DNA from: Nocardiopsis dassonvillei_B
Lineage (GTDB): Bacteria; Actinomycetota; Actinomycetes; Streptosporangiales; Streptosporangiaceae
Assembly (NCBI RefSeq): GCF_964273065.1
Contig: NZ_OZ186815.1
Span: 4,030,001 to 4,094,000, forward strand
Direction: 5' to 3'
Length of the DNA stretch: 64,000 nucleotides
A model generated the notes under the pieces. The model worked only from the letters and a program-made list of their open reading frames with translations. It made no database searches and had not been told where the DNA came from. Position 1 is the first letter of the stretch. Every line of letters begins with the position of its first letter. Below are positions 25,301 to 34,475 of this stretch, one piece after another. Made by a program: the position numbers and the translations under genes.

Positions 25301-26287
25301 TCACCCCTCCGCGGACGGGCGGGGCCCGGCGGCCCGGCGGAGCCGGTTGGCGATCGCGAACCCCAGACCCTCCTCCGGCGGGAGGGAGGCCACGATGACG
25401 TCGCACCCGCTCCGGTCGAGGTCGCGCAGGAACCCGTAGAGCCCGCGTGCGTACTCCGCCGGGGAGGCGGGCACCGGGACGACGGCGTGCGCCCCGGCGG
25501 GCGCGTCCCCCGACCCGGGGGGCACAAGGACGCCGACGCCGAGGCCCCGCGCTCCCAGGCGCTCGGCCTCGCCCACGACCTCGTCCGGTGCGACCAGGAC
25601 GACCCGCGCACGCGGCGCGTAGTGCGAGGGGTGCTGCCCCGGCACCCGGACCGGGCTCGCCGAGGGCGCCGCCACCGGTCGGCCCAGCGCCTCCTCCAGG
25701 TCCTCCCTGGTGACGCCCCCGGGCCGCAGGACGCTCGGCGTCCCGCCCGTGACGTCGACGATGGTCGACTCGACGCCGACCTCGCAGGGGCCCCCGTCCA
25801 GCACGAAGCCGACGTCGGCCCCCAGTTCCTCGCGGACGTGCTGCGCCGTGGTGGGGCTGACCGAGCCGAAGCGGTTCGCGGACGGGGCCGTGACCCCTCC
25901 GCCGAAGGCGTCCAGGAGCGCGAGCGCGGCGGGGTGGGCGGGCACGCGGACGGCCACCGTCTCCAGCCCGCCGGTCACCTCCAGGGGAACGCGGGGACCC
26001 CGCCGCAGGACCAGCGTGAGCGGCCCCGGCCAGAAGCGCTCGGCCAGCACCCGGGCCGTGTCCGGGACCTCCCGGACCCAGTCGCCGAGCCGCGCGGCGG
26101 AGCCGATGTGCAGGATGAGCGGGTGGGAGGGAGGGCGGCCCTTCACCTCGAAGATGCGCGTGACGGCGCCCGGGTCCTCGGCGTTCGCGCCGAGACCGTA
26201 GACGGTCTCGGTCGGCAGCGCCACCAGTCCGCCCGTGCGCAGCACGTGAGCCGCCTTCTCGATGTCGGCGGTGCTCCACGTGGTCAC
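25301..26287 (-). CDS. tsaC: L-threonylcarbamoyladenylate synthase (Sua5 type)
   Basis: 328 residues, two domains. The YrdC domain (about 8-195) has LPTETVYGLG, KGRPPSHPL, a GPLT segment, TAPSANRFGSVSPTTAQHV and VESTIVDV. The Sua5 C-terminal domain (about 215-328) is linked through PGQHPSHYAPR, so this is the long Sua5 form rather than short TsaC. It makes threonylcarbamoyl-AMP from Thr, bicarbonate and ATP for t6A37 modification of ANN-decoding tRNAs, in the cytoplasm. Single gene, convergent with the nuclease-like gene. Confidence 0.92.
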   Translation of the reverse strand: MTTWSTADIEKAAHVLRTGGLVALPTETVYGLGANAEDPGAVTRIFEVKGRPPSHPLILHIGSAARLGDWVREVPDTARVLAERFWPGPLTLVLRRGPRVPLEVTGGLETVAVRVPAHPAALALLDAFGGGVTAPSANRFGSVSPTTAQHVREELGADVGFVLDGGPCEVGVESTIVDVTGGTPSVLRPGGVTREDLEEALGRPVAAPSASPVRVPGQHPSHYAPRARVVLVAPDEVVGEAERLGARGLGVGVLVPPGSGDAPAGAHAVVPVPASPAEYARGLYGFLRDLDRSGCDVIVASLPPEEGLGFAIANRLRRAAGPRPSAEG

Positions 26288-26505
26288 TGTCGTACCTCCC
26301 CTTGTCCCGTGGCGGCCCCGGCCCCCCGCGGACGGCTGCGCGGTGTGCGCCCGCCGGTGGGCGGTCCGCGGGATCGGGGCGAGGGCGGCGGGCCCGAGGG
26401 GCCGCGCTCCGCCTCAGGGTACAAGCAGGTGGAGCCGGTACCCGGCCGTCCGGAGGCGGTCCCGGGGTGAGACGGGGCACGCGGCAGCGTCCGCCGCGGG
26501 CCTGC

Positions 26506-26511
26506 CATGAT
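26506..26511 (+). promoter_or_regulatory. possible leaderless -10 element of the hydrolase gene
   Basis: CATGAT ends six bases before the ATG at 26518, and no Shine-Dalgarno is visible. The arrangement resembles the -10/start spacing at 23387 and 30200. Confidence 0.4.
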
Positions 26512-26517
26512 CGCGGT

Positions 26518-27330
26518 ATGGAACCGAACACCGGTCCGACCGCCCCGCCCGCGGCCGGGACCTACGTCCCCACCCCCGACGGCGGGCGGCTGTGGGCCGA
26601 GAGCAGCGGCTCCGGCAGCCCGGTCGTGCTGCTGCACGGCGCCGGCATGGACTCCCGCCTGTGGGACACCGTCGCCCCCGGGCTCGCCCGGCGCCACCGG
26701 GTGGTCCGCTTCGACGCGCGCGGACTGGGCCGCTCCTTCGCCCCCGAACGGCCGTTCAGCGATGTCGAGGACCTCCGGTCGGTGCTCGACCACTTCGGCC
26801 TGCGCCGGGCCGCGTTGGTCGGGCTGAGCATGGGCGGGGAGACCGCGCTGGACTTCGCCCTCGCGTACCCCGGCCGGGTCGCCGCGCTGGGCCTGGTGTG
26901 CAGCTCCGTCGGCGGGCACGACTGGCCGCAGGACGCCGGTTCGACGGCCTACGACACGGCCCGCCGCGAGGGGGACGCCGAGGCGCTGGCGCGGCTCGAA
27001 CTGTCGGTCTGGGCCCCCATGGGCCGTACGGCCCCCGGCGGGGAGCTGATCGAGGCGATGGTCGCCGACAACGCGCACCGGCGCCTCGTGAGCGAGCGGT
27101 ACATGGCGCCCCCGCCGAACCCCGACGCCGAGGCGCACCTCGGCGACATCGCCGTGCCGACCCTGGTCGTCCACGGCGACCGCGACCACGCCGAGATCGG
27201 GGTGATCGTGCGACGGCTGGCCGGCGGCATCCCCGGCGCCCGCGGCCACCTGGTCCCCGACGCCGACCACTACCTGCCGCTGCGCACCCCCGGGCGCCTG
27301 GCGGAGCTGCTGCTGGAGCACCTTCCCTGA
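26518..27330 (+). CDS. alpha/beta hydrolase
   Basis: 270 residues. Alpha/beta-hydrolase fold with HGAGMDSRLWD (oxyanion-hole HG), nucleophile elbow GLSMGG (S104), acid in HGDRDH (D221 or D223) and base in ADHYLPL (H251). A cap region lies at about 130-205. No signal peptide, so cytoplasmic. The fold covers esterases, haloperoxidase-like and enol-lactone hydrolases, and the substrate cannot be told from sequence. The frame is open to 26302, but the region before ATG 26518 is not protein-like. Confidence 0.85.
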   Translation: MEPNTGPTAPPAAGTYVPTPDGGRLWAESSGSGSPVVLLHGAGMDSRLWDTVAPGLARRHRVVRFDARGLGRSFAPERPFSDVEDLRSVLDHFGLRRAALVGLSMGGETALDFALAYPGRVAALGLVCSSVGGHDWPQDAGSTAYDTARREGDAEALARLELSVWAPMGRTAPGGELIEAMVADNAHRRLVSERYMAPPPNPDAEAHLGDIAVPTLVVHGDRDHAEIGVIVRRLAGGIPGARGHLVPDADHYLPLRTPGRLAELLLEHLP

Positions 27331-27513
27331 CGGTGAGGATGCGCGGTGGCCTCTCCGGCGGGACCGGACCGCCCGGAGGAGCCGCCGCACGCGACCGGAC
27401 GGGACGCAGGACGCGGCGCGCCCCTTCCGGCGGCTTCACGACCCCCTGTCCCGGCGGCCCGCGGGCGTGCGGGAGAGTGCAGGGTGATGAACCCCCCGGC
27501 TTCGAGGAGATCC

Positions 27514-27822
27514 ATGTCCCCCGTCCAGATCATCCGCACGATGGCCGCCGCCCTGATCGCCGGAGGCGCGGCCCTGGGACTGGTCCCCGCCGGCTCGTGC
27601 GGCGCGGGCTGGTGGACCCCGCTCGGCGCCACCGCCTCCTTCGGATGGTTCGCCTACACGCCCTATGAGGACCGGTCGCCCTTCCTGCCCCAGGACATGT
27701 GCGAGGCGGCCATGGCGCCGGTGGGGGTGTGGGCGGTCGCGCTGGTCGTGATGGGGGCGACCCTGCTGGCGGGGGTGTGGTTCACCACCTCGTACCGGCC
27801 CAAGCGCAGGCCCGAGCGGTAG
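27514..27822 (+). CDS. small membrane protein
   Basis: 102 residues, not recognised. Two hydrophobic segments (about 6-25 and 71-92) flank a roughly 45-residue loop with two Cys (SCGAGWW and DMCEA), probably outside the cell, and a basic C-terminus (RPKRRPER) probably inside. ATG 27514 has GAGGAG four bases upstream and is preferred over ATG 27487. Confidence 0.62.
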   Translation: MSPVQIIRTMAAALIAGGAALGLVPAGSCGAGWWTPLGATASFGWFAYTPYEDRSPFLPQDMCEAAMAPVGVWAVALVVMGATLLAGVWFTTSYRPKRRPER

Positions 27823-27929
27823 GCGCCCGGTGCCGCCCCGGCCGACGGGGGCCGGGGCGGTCCGGCGGGCGGCGAGCCCTTCACCGGCTTGCGCACCACG
27901 CCGGCGGTTCGCGCCGCCCTCCCGCGCGG

Positions 27930-28367
27930 TCAGTCCCAGCCGTGGACGGAGAACCGCTCGCCCGCGCGGATGCGGGCGATGACCTCGGCGGCGAACGGGA
28001 TGGTGTTCTCCGGCAGGTCGTCGGGGTCCTCCCAGGTGAGCCGCGCGCACAGGTGCGGCTCCCGGTTGACCGGGGTGCCCTCCCAGCGCGGGGCCGTGAA
28101 GAAGAACCCGATGCGGGTCACCCCCTCGGCGTTGCGGTGGTGGGTCACGTGCGCGCAGTGCAGGGTGTCGGGGTCGACGGTCACGCCGACCTCCTCGTAC
28201 AGCTCGCGGGCCGCCCCCTGCGGGATGGACTCGCCCGGCTCCAGGCCGCCGCCCGGGATGGCGTACCGCCCGTCCTGGAACCCGGTGTTGCGCCGCTCGC
28301 CCAGCAGCACGCGCCCGTCCCCGCGGAAGAGGACCACGCACAGGTCGATGACGGGGCTGCCGTTCAC
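27930..28367 (-). CDS. Nudix hydrolase
   Basis: 145 residues. A complete Nudix box at about 40-62 (G-x5-E-x7-REL-x-EE-x-GV; GGGLEPGESIPQ then ARELYEEVGV) gives Mg2+-dependent hydrolysis of a nucleoside diphosphate linked to another group; the substrate is not predictable. Start GTG 28367 with GGAGGAG nearby. It overlaps the stop of the DUF4184 gene by four bases (GTGA), so it is translated from the same message. Confidence 0.88.
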   Translation of the reverse strand: MNGSPVIDLCVVLFRGDGRVLLGERRNTGFQDGRYAIPGGGLEPGESIPQGAARELYEEVGVTVDPDTLHCAHVTHHRNAEGVTRIGFFFTAPRWEGTPVNREPHLCARLTWEDPDDLPENTIPFAAEVIARIRAGERFSVHGWD

Positions 28368-29056
28368 GCGCTTCTCCTCCGGCCGATCCACCAGTACAGG
28401 CTCCAGGCGGCCGCCCCCGCCGCCGCGCCCGGGGCGGCGCCCAGCAGCACGGACCGCACGAAGTCGTAACCGCTGACGGCGGCGCGCTCCGTCAGCCCGC
28501 CCGCCAGGCCGCCCGCCACGGCGCAGGCGGCGATCGCGGCGAGCGGCACCCAGCGCGGCTCCACCGGACCCCCGGCCCGGCGGGCGACCCACCACGAGAC
28601 CGCCGCCAGCCCCAGCACCGAACCGGCGTACATCAGCACGTTGTAGGCCTTGTGCGGCTCCACCACGGGCGCCTGGAGCACCGGGAGCAGCTGCACCCCC
28701 GCGCCGCCCGGATGGGTGAACGCGTCCCACACCATGTGGGTCAGCGCCCCCACCGCGATCGCCGCCGCCCCCCACGCGACGCCGCGCGCGCTCGGCGCGG
28801 GCGGCGGCCCCGCCTCGCGCCCGGCCAGTGCGGCCAGGGGCGCCCGCAGCGCGTACGTCCAGCAGGCCCACACCAACGCCCCCAGCGCCACCACCACCGG
28901 CAGCCCCGGGGGGAAGTGGGTGGTGGACGCCCCGACGGGCAGCGGCAGGTAGTAGGGCAGGTCGGGGACCAGCGAGCCCACGACCAGCGCCGAGGTCGGC
29001 AGCCGGGTGCGGGCCAGGGGCAGCACGGCCGCCGCGTGCGCGGGTGTGAAGGGCAT
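28364..29056 (-). CDS. DUF4184 family membrane protein
   Basis: 230 residues. It starts MPFTPAHAAAVLPL and continues SALVVGSLVPDLPYY, the DUF4184 signature. About six hydrophobic segments follow, with HMVWDAFTHPG in the middle; the His/Asp residues recall membrane metal-dependent hydrolase families, though no activity is proven for DUF4184. Coupled to the Nudix gene by a four-base overlap. Confidence 0.85.
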   Translation of the reverse strand: MPFTPAHAAAVLPLARTRLPTSALVVGSLVPDLPYYLPLPVGASTTHFPPGLPVVVALGALVWACWTYALRAPLAALAGREAGPPPAPSARGVAWGAAAIAVGALTHMVWDAFTHPGGAGVQLLPVLQAPVVEPHKAYNVLMYAGSVLGLAAVSWWVARRAGGPVEPRWVPLAAIAACAVAGGLAGGLTERAAVSGYDFVRSVLLGAAPGAAAGAAAWSLYWWIGRRRSA

Positions 29057-29295
29057 CAGCCGCCCCCGCCCGCGCGGCCGACCGGGGGCCGGGTCGCGGA
29101 CACCGCCCGTGCCCGTCGCCTGTCGAGAGCCGTCACCGCCCACTCCTCCGCCTCCGCGGGCCCGGCGGTACACCGCCGGGCCCGCCCGCTTCGCCACCGG
29201 TCCGCTTCTGCGGCCACGCGCCCCGGGGGCGCTGCCCCCGGACCGACCGCCGTGCCGTTCCACTCCGCCCCCCGGGCGGGCGGCGCCCGTACCCG

Positions 29296-29976
29296 TCAGC
29301 CGTTCGTCGCCGCCACGCCCTGCGAGAAGGAGAGGAACCCGCCGTTGAGCATGTACACGTCGTACGGGCTGACGGTGTCCTCCGCCGAGTCCACCCACGC
29401 CACCCCGCCGTCCCGGGCGTAGCAGGTGAAGTCCGCGGGCTCCTCGGCCCCCGGCTCCAGGACGGCCACGTCCTCCATGTCGCAGAACACCGCCCCGGAG
29501 CCGCTCTGGTGCCGGAGGTTCTCCTCGGCGAACCCGCGGGTGACCGGCACCCGCGGGTGCTCGATCGAGAAGGCGGCCCCTCCGGCCGCCTCCTCCGAGG
29601 TGAGCGGGAACTCCAGCTCGACGCCTCCGTAGGTCAGCGTGCAGGTGTGGCTCTCGCCCGCGGCCTCCCGCATCCGGGCCGGGCACTCCGCGGTCGCCTC
29701 CGGGTCGGCCTCCCCCGCGATCGCCGAGACGTCCGACAGCAGGTGCCAGGCGGCCCGCTCCGCGACCGGCGCCGACGCCTCGGGCTCGGGGGGCAGGGCG
29801 GACAGGTCCGCCTCTGGCGGGTCGGCCGGGACCTCGCCCTCCACGAGCAGCGCCGCCAGCTCCTCCTGAGAGGCCTCGCCCGGGTCCTCGGGGGCGCCGC
29901 CGGAGCAGGCGGCGGTCAGCGCCACGGCGAGCGCGGCCGTGAGGGAGGTAAGGGTCCGCCGGGAGGACGGAGACAT
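29296..29976 (-). CDS. lipoprotein, paralogue of the 11931-12608 lipoprotein
   Basis: 226 residues. Signal peptide with lipobox LTAAC, then an acidic Glu/Pro/Ala spacer and a folded domain with four Cys (AECPA, HTCTL, VFCDM, FTCYA). The order of motifs is the same as in the lipoprotein encoded at 11931-12608, so the two belong to one family; the closest known pattern is DUF4333-like but not convincing. AAGGAG sits before the ATG. Monocistronic, divergent from mutA. Likely anchored on the outer face of the membrane; function unknown. Confidence 0.75.
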   Translation of the reverse strand: MSPSSRRTLTSLTAALAVALTAACSGGAPEDPGEASQEELAALLVEGEVPADPPEADLSALPPEPEASAPVAERAAWHLLSDVSAIAGEADPEATAECPARMREAAGESHTCTLTYGGVELEFPLTSEEAAGGAAFSIEHPRVPVTRGFAEENLRHQSGSGAVFCDMEDVAVLEPGAEEPADFTCYARDGGVAWVDSAEDTVSPYDVYMLNGGFLSFSQGVAATNG

Positions 29977-30199
29977 CGTGGGCTCTCCTTCGTGGTCGTT
30001 GCAGGGTGGTGGAACGCCGTTCCGGTGGGGTGGGATGCCGCTGACGGCGGGTCGGTTCCCGGTCACTCCGCGCACTCCCGTCGAGCCGCCGTCGAGCCCG
30101 CGTCGAGTTCCGGTCACGGGAGGCTCGAACCACGGTCACTTCTGCGTCCGGACGTGCCCCGGGCCACACCCCGGCGCCCCATCACCGAATCCGGTTCTC

Positions 30200-30205
30200 T
30201 ACCAT
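30200..30205 (+). promoter_or_regulatory. mutA: possible leaderless -10 element of mutA
   Basis: TACCAT (TAnnnT) ends seven bases before the mutA ATG at 30213. A GAGG three bases before the start could also act as a weak ribosome site. Confidence 0.4.
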
Positions 30206-30212
30206 CCGAGGT

Positions 30213-32081
30213 ATGGACGTCCAAGAGAGCGGCGCCGCCGGATCCGGCGCCTTCGACCCCGCCGAAGGGTTCCCGGTCGCCACCCTCGACCGGTGGCGGG
30301 AACTGGTCGCCGGAGTGCTGCGCAAGAGCGGTGTCGCCGACGGGCGCCTCGCCGACCGCCCCGAAGCCGTGCTGGCCACCCGCACCTACGACGGCTTCGA
30401 CATCGCGCCCCTGGCCACCGCCGAGCCGCCCGCCGCCGACCCCGGCCACCCCGGGCTGGCCCCCTTCACCCGCGGCTACCGCCCGGTGGCCACCGGCGGC
30501 TGGGACGTGCGCGCCCGCTACCTGGAGGCCGACCCCGAGGTGCTGCGCCGCCGAGCCCACACCGACCTGATGAACGGGGTCTCCTCCCTGTGGATCGCGG
30601 TCGGCGACGGGCACCTGCCCGCCGACCGCCTGGGCACCGCGCTCACGGACGTCTACCTCGACCTGGCACCCGTGGTCCTGGAACCCGGCGCCGCCTACCG
30701 CGAGGCCGCCGACGCCCTGCTGCGCGCCCACGCCGACGCCGACGTCCCCGACTCCCGCGTCATCTCCCACCTGGGCATCGACCCCCTCACCGCGGCGGCC
30801 CGCGCCGGGGCCCGCCCCGACGTCCTGGACGCCGCCCGGTTCGCCGCCGACCGCGCGCGGGGCCGCCCCGGGCTGGGCCTGGTCACCGCCGACGCCACCC
30901 TGGTCCACGACGCGGGCGGCTCCGACGGCCAGGAGCTGGGCTGGGCGGTCGCCGCCGGGACCGCGCTGCTGCGCTCCCTCACGGCCGCCGGGCTGGACAT
31001 CGCCGACGCCGCCGGGCGCATCGAGTTCCGCCTGGCGGTCAACGCCGACCAGTTCGCGGGCATCGCCAAGCTCCGCGCCGTCCGCGCCATGTGGAACCGG
31101 GTGCTGGAGGTCGGCGGCGTCCCCGCCGACCGCCGCACCATGAGGGTCCACGCGGTCACCTCCGAGGCGATGCTCACCCGCCGCGACCCGCACGTGAACA
31201 TGCTGCGCACCACGGTGGCCTGCTTCGCCGCCGGGGTGGGCGGGGCCGACGCGGTCACCGTCCTGCCCTACGACGCGGCCGTGGGCCTGTCCGACGACTT
31301 CGCCCGCCGGGTCGCCCGCAACACCCAGGCCCTGCTCATCGAGGAGGCGCACCTGGCCAGGGTGGCCGACCCGGCCGGCGGCTCCTTCCACGTGGAGGCG
31401 CTCACCCGCGACCTCTACCTCGCCGGATGGGCCTTCCTCCAGGAGGTCGAGGCGTCCGGCGGCGCCGCCGAGGTGGTCGAGGACGGCTGGCTGCGCGAGC
31501 GCGTCGACGACGTCTGGGAGCGCCGCCGCGCCGACCTGGCGCACCGCCGCTCCCCGCTGACCGGCGTCAGCGAGTTCCCGAACCCCCACGAGGAGCCGCT
31601 GGAGCGCGAGCCCCTCCCCGAGCGCCGCTCCTGGTTCCCCCGGCGCCGGTACGCGGGCGAGTTCGAGGAGCTGCGCGACCGCTCGGATGCCGCCGCCGAG
31701 CGCCCCGAGGTCTTCCTGGCGACGCTGGGCCCGGTCGCCGTCCACACCGGGCGCGCCTCCTTCGCCGCCAACCTGCTGGCCGCGGGCGGGATCGCCGCCC
31801 GCCTGCCCGGCCCGCTGGATCCCGCCGAACCCGCCGCGGCCGCGCGCGCGTTCGCCGACTCCGGCCTGCGGGTGGCCGTGGTGTGCTCCTCCGACAAGGT
31901 CTACGCCGAGCACGCCGCCGCCGCGGTCGAGGCCCTGAGGGAGGCGGGCGCCGAACGCGTCCTGCTGGCGGGCGCCCCCCGGGAAACCGGTGCGGACGCC
32001 TTCCTGTACCAGGGGTGCGACGCCGTCGCCCTCCTCACCGAACTGGTCGACCTGCTGGTCCCGAAGGGGGAGGAAGCATGA
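30213..32081 (+). CDS. mutA: methylmalonyl-CoA mutase small (beta) subunit
   Basis: 622 residues. Mutase TIM-barrel part (about 30-480) with TYDGFDIAPL, a VNADQFAGIAKLRAVRAMW segment and NTQALLIEEAHLARVADPAGGSF. The C-terminal cobalamin-fold domain is degenerate and lacks the DxHxxG cobalamin ligand motif, as expected for the non-catalytic subunit. With MutB it forms the heterodimer that isomerises (R)-methylmalonyl-CoA and succinyl-CoA, linking propionate and branched-chain catabolism to the TCA cycle and supplying extender units. Its stop overlaps mutB by ATGA. Confidence 0.93.
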   Translation: MDVQESGAAGSGAFDPAEGFPVATLDRWRELVAGVLRKSGVADGRLADRPEAVLATRTYDGFDIAPLATAEPPAADPGHPGLAPFTRGYRPVATGGWDVRARYLEADPEVLRRRAHTDLMNGVSSLWIAVGDGHLPADRLGTALTDVYLDLAPVVLEPGAAYREAADALLRAHADADVPDSRVISHLGIDPLTAAARAGARPDVLDAARFAADRARGRPGLGLVTADATLVHDAGGSDGQELGWAVAAGTALLRSLTAAGLDIADAAGRIEFRLAVNADQFAGIAKLRAVRAMWNRVLEVGGVPADRRTMRVHAVTSEAMLTRRDPHVNMLRTTVACFAAGVGGADAVTVLPYDAAVGLSDDFARRVARNTQALLIEEAHLARVADPAGGSFHVEALTRDLYLAGWAFLQEVEASGGAAEVVEDGWLRERVDDVWERRRADLAHRRSPLTGVSEFPNPHEEPLEREPLPERRSWFPRRRYAGEFEELRDRSDAAAERPEVFLATLGPVAVHTGRASFAANLLAAGGIAARLPGPLDPAEPAAAARAFADSGLRVAVVCSSDKVYAEHAAAAVEALREAGAERVLLAGAPRETGADAFLYQGCDAVALLTELVDLLVPKGEEA

Positions 32082-34288
32082 TCCCCGACCTGTCCACCGT
32101 GGCCCCCGGCGAGCCGGAGCCCTCCGGCGACGACGCCCGCTGGGCCGCCGCCGTCGAGGAGGCCACCGGCAAGGCCCCCGACGCCCTGGAGTGGGAGACC
32201 CCCGAGGGCATCCCCGTCAAGCCGCTCTACACCCCGGCCGACCGGGCCGGGCTCGGCTTCGTCGACGGCCTCCCCGGCATCCCCCCGTACCTGCGCGGCC
32301 CGTACCCGACCATGTACGTCAACCAGCCGTGGACCATCCGCCAGTACGCGGGCTTCTCCACCGCGGAGGAGTCCAACGCCTTCTACCGCCGCAACCTGGC
32401 GGCCGGGCAGAAGGGCCTGTCGGTCGCCTTCGACCTCGCCACCCACCGCGGCTACGACTCCGACCACCCGCGGGTCGCGGGCGACGTCGGCATGGCGGGC
32501 GTGGCCATCGACTCCATCTACGACATGCGGCAGCTGTTCGACGGGATCCCGCTGGACCGGATGAGCGTGTCGATGACCATGAACGGCGCGGTCCTGCCGG
32601 TGCTGGCGCTGTACATCGTCGCCGCCGAGGAGCAGGGCGTTCCGCCGGAGAAGCTGTCCGGGACCATCCAGAACGACATCCTCAAGGAGTTCATGGTCCG
32701 GAACACCTACATCTACCCGCCGCGGCCGTCTATGCGGATCATCTCCGACATCTTCGCGTACACCTCGCAGCGGATGCCGCGGTTCAACTCCATCTCCATC
32801 TCCGGCTACCACATGCAGGAGGCGGGGGCCACCGCCGACCTCGAACTCGCCTACACGCTGGCCGACGGGGTGGAGTACATCCGCGCCGGGCAGCGCTCCG
32901 GCCTGGACGTGGACGTGTTCGCGCCGCGGCTGTCGTTCTTCTGGGCGATCGGCATGAACTTCTTCATGGAGGTCGCCAAGCTGCGCGCCGCCCGCCTGCT
33001 GTGGGCGCGCCTGGTCAGGGACCTGGGCGCGGTCCAGGACAAGTCGCTGAGCCTGCGCACCCACTCCCAGACCTCGGGCTGGTCGCTGACCGCCCAGGAC
33101 GTGTTCAACAACGTGGCCCGCACCTGCGTGGAGGCGATGGCCGCCACCCAGGGGCACACCCAGTCGCTGCACACCAACGCCCTGGACGAGGCGCTGGCCC
33201 TGCCCACCGACTTCTCCGCGCGCATCGCCCGCAACACCCAGCTCCTCCTCCAGCAGGAGTCCGGGACCACCCGGTCGGTCGACCCGTGGGGCGGCAGCTA
33301 CTACGTGGAGCGGCTCACCCGGGAGCTGGCGGCCAGGGCGTGGGACCACATCGTGGAGGTCGAGAAGGCGGGCGGCATGGCCGCCGCCATCGACGCCGGG
33401 CTGCCCAAGATGCGCATCGAGGAGGCGGCGGCCCGCACCCAGGCGCGCATCGACTCCGGGCGCCAGCCCGTCATCGGCGTCAACAAGTACCGGCCCGACA
33501 GCGAGCAGGAGATCGACGTCCTCAAGGTCGACAACTCCAAGGTGCGGGCCAGCCAGCTGGAGAAGCTGCGCCGCCTGCGCGAGGAACGCGACGAGGACGC
33601 CGTGCGCGCCGCCCTGGACGCCCTCACCGCGGCGGCCGGGCGCGAGTCCAGGGCCGACGCCGAACTCACCGGCAACCTGCTGGCGGCGGCCGTGGACGCG
33701 GCCCGTGCCAAGGCCACCGTCGGCGAGATCTCCGACGCGATGGAGAAGGTGTTCGGGCGCCACTCCGGCCAGATCCGTACCATCCAGGGTGTGTACCGGG
33801 ACGAGGCGGCGGGCAGCGAGGACGCGGCGGGGCTGATGGAGCGGGTGGCCCGCCGGGTGGAGGAGTTCACCGAGGAGGAGGGGCGCCGCCCCCGCATCCT
33901 GGTGGCGAAGATGGGCCAGGACGGCCACGACCGGGGCCAGAAGGTCATCGCGACGGCGTTCGCGGACCTGGGCTTCGACGTGGACGTGGGCCCGCTGTTC
34001 CAGACCCCGGAGGAGGTCGCCGTCCAGGCGGTCGAGGCGGACGTGCACGTGGTGGGGGTGTCGTCGCTGGCGGCGGGGCACCTCACCCTGGTGCCCGCGC
34101 TGCGCGAGGAGCTGGCGAAGCTGGACCGCGGGGACATCATGATCGTGGTCGGCGGCGTGATCCCCCCGCAGGACTTCGACGCCCTGCGCGAGGCCGGTGC
34201 CGCGGCGATCTTCCCACCGGGTACGGTCATCGCCGAGGCCGCCATCGGCCTGCTCGACGAGCTGGAGGCCCGGCTGGAGCAGGCGTGA
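32078..34288 (+). CDS. mutB: methylmalonyl-CoA mutase large (alpha) subunit
   Basis: 736 residues. The catalytic barrel (about 50-560) is highly conserved: KPLYTPAD, GIPPYLRGPYPTMY, QPWTIRQYAGF, SLRTHSQTSGWSLTAQD. The C-terminal B12 domain (about 595-735) has the base-off ligand motif DGHDRG within VAKMGQDGHDRG, then SSLAAGH and GGVIPP. Uses adenosylcobalamin. ATG 32078 is set by the four-base overlap with mutA; the open frame continues 2.1 kb further upstream only as an antisense-type artefact. Confidence 0.95.
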   Translation: MIPDLSTVAPGEPEPSGDDARWAAAVEEATGKAPDALEWETPEGIPVKPLYTPADRAGLGFVDGLPGIPPYLRGPYPTMYVNQPWTIRQYAGFSTAEESNAFYRRNLAAGQKGLSVAFDLATHRGYDSDHPRVAGDVGMAGVAIDSIYDMRQLFDGIPLDRMSVSMTMNGAVLPVLALYIVAAEEQGVPPEKLSGTIQNDILKEFMVRNTYIYPPRPSMRIISDIFAYTSQRMPRFNSISISGYHMQEAGATADLELAYTLADGVEYIRAGQRSGLDVDVFAPRLSFFWAIGMNFFMEVAKLRAARLLWARLVRDLGAVQDKSLSLRTHSQTSGWSLTAQDVFNNVARTCVEAMAATQGHTQSLHTNALDEALALPTDFSARIARNTQLLLQQESGTTRSVDPWGGSYYVERLTRELAARAWDHIVEVEKAGGMAAAIDAGLPKMRIEEAAARTQARIDSGRQPVIGVNKYRPDSEQEIDVLKVDNSKVRASQLEKLRRLREERDEDAVRAALDALTAAAGRESRADAELTGNLLAAAVDAARAKATVGEISDAMEKVFGRHSGQIRTIQGVYRDEAAGSEDAAGLMERVARRVEEFTEEEGRRPRILVAKMGQDGHDRGQKVIATAFADLGFDVDVGPLFQTPEEVAVQAVEADVHVVGVSSLAAGHLTLVPALREELAKLDRGDIMIVVGGVIPPQDFDALREAGAAAIFPPGTVIAEAAIGLLDELEARLEQA

Positions 34289-34475
34289 CCCAGGGGGACG
34301 GCGGCGCCCGCGTGACCCGTGGGGGCCATGGAACCGGTGGAGAGCGCGGGGCCGACGGGGGCCGGACGGCGGCGCGGACACGGAGACCGTCCCGGGGCGG
34401 CCTCCCCGGGCGGTCCGGGCGCCGCGGACACCCCGGGGGCGGGGCGCGGTGACGACGAGGGACGAGGAGACGGGC

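Noticed and set aside
29939..34288. 1449-codon plus-strand ORF extending mutB upstream
   Set aside because: Only the part from ATG 32078 is mutase; the upstream part is a shifted frame over mutA.
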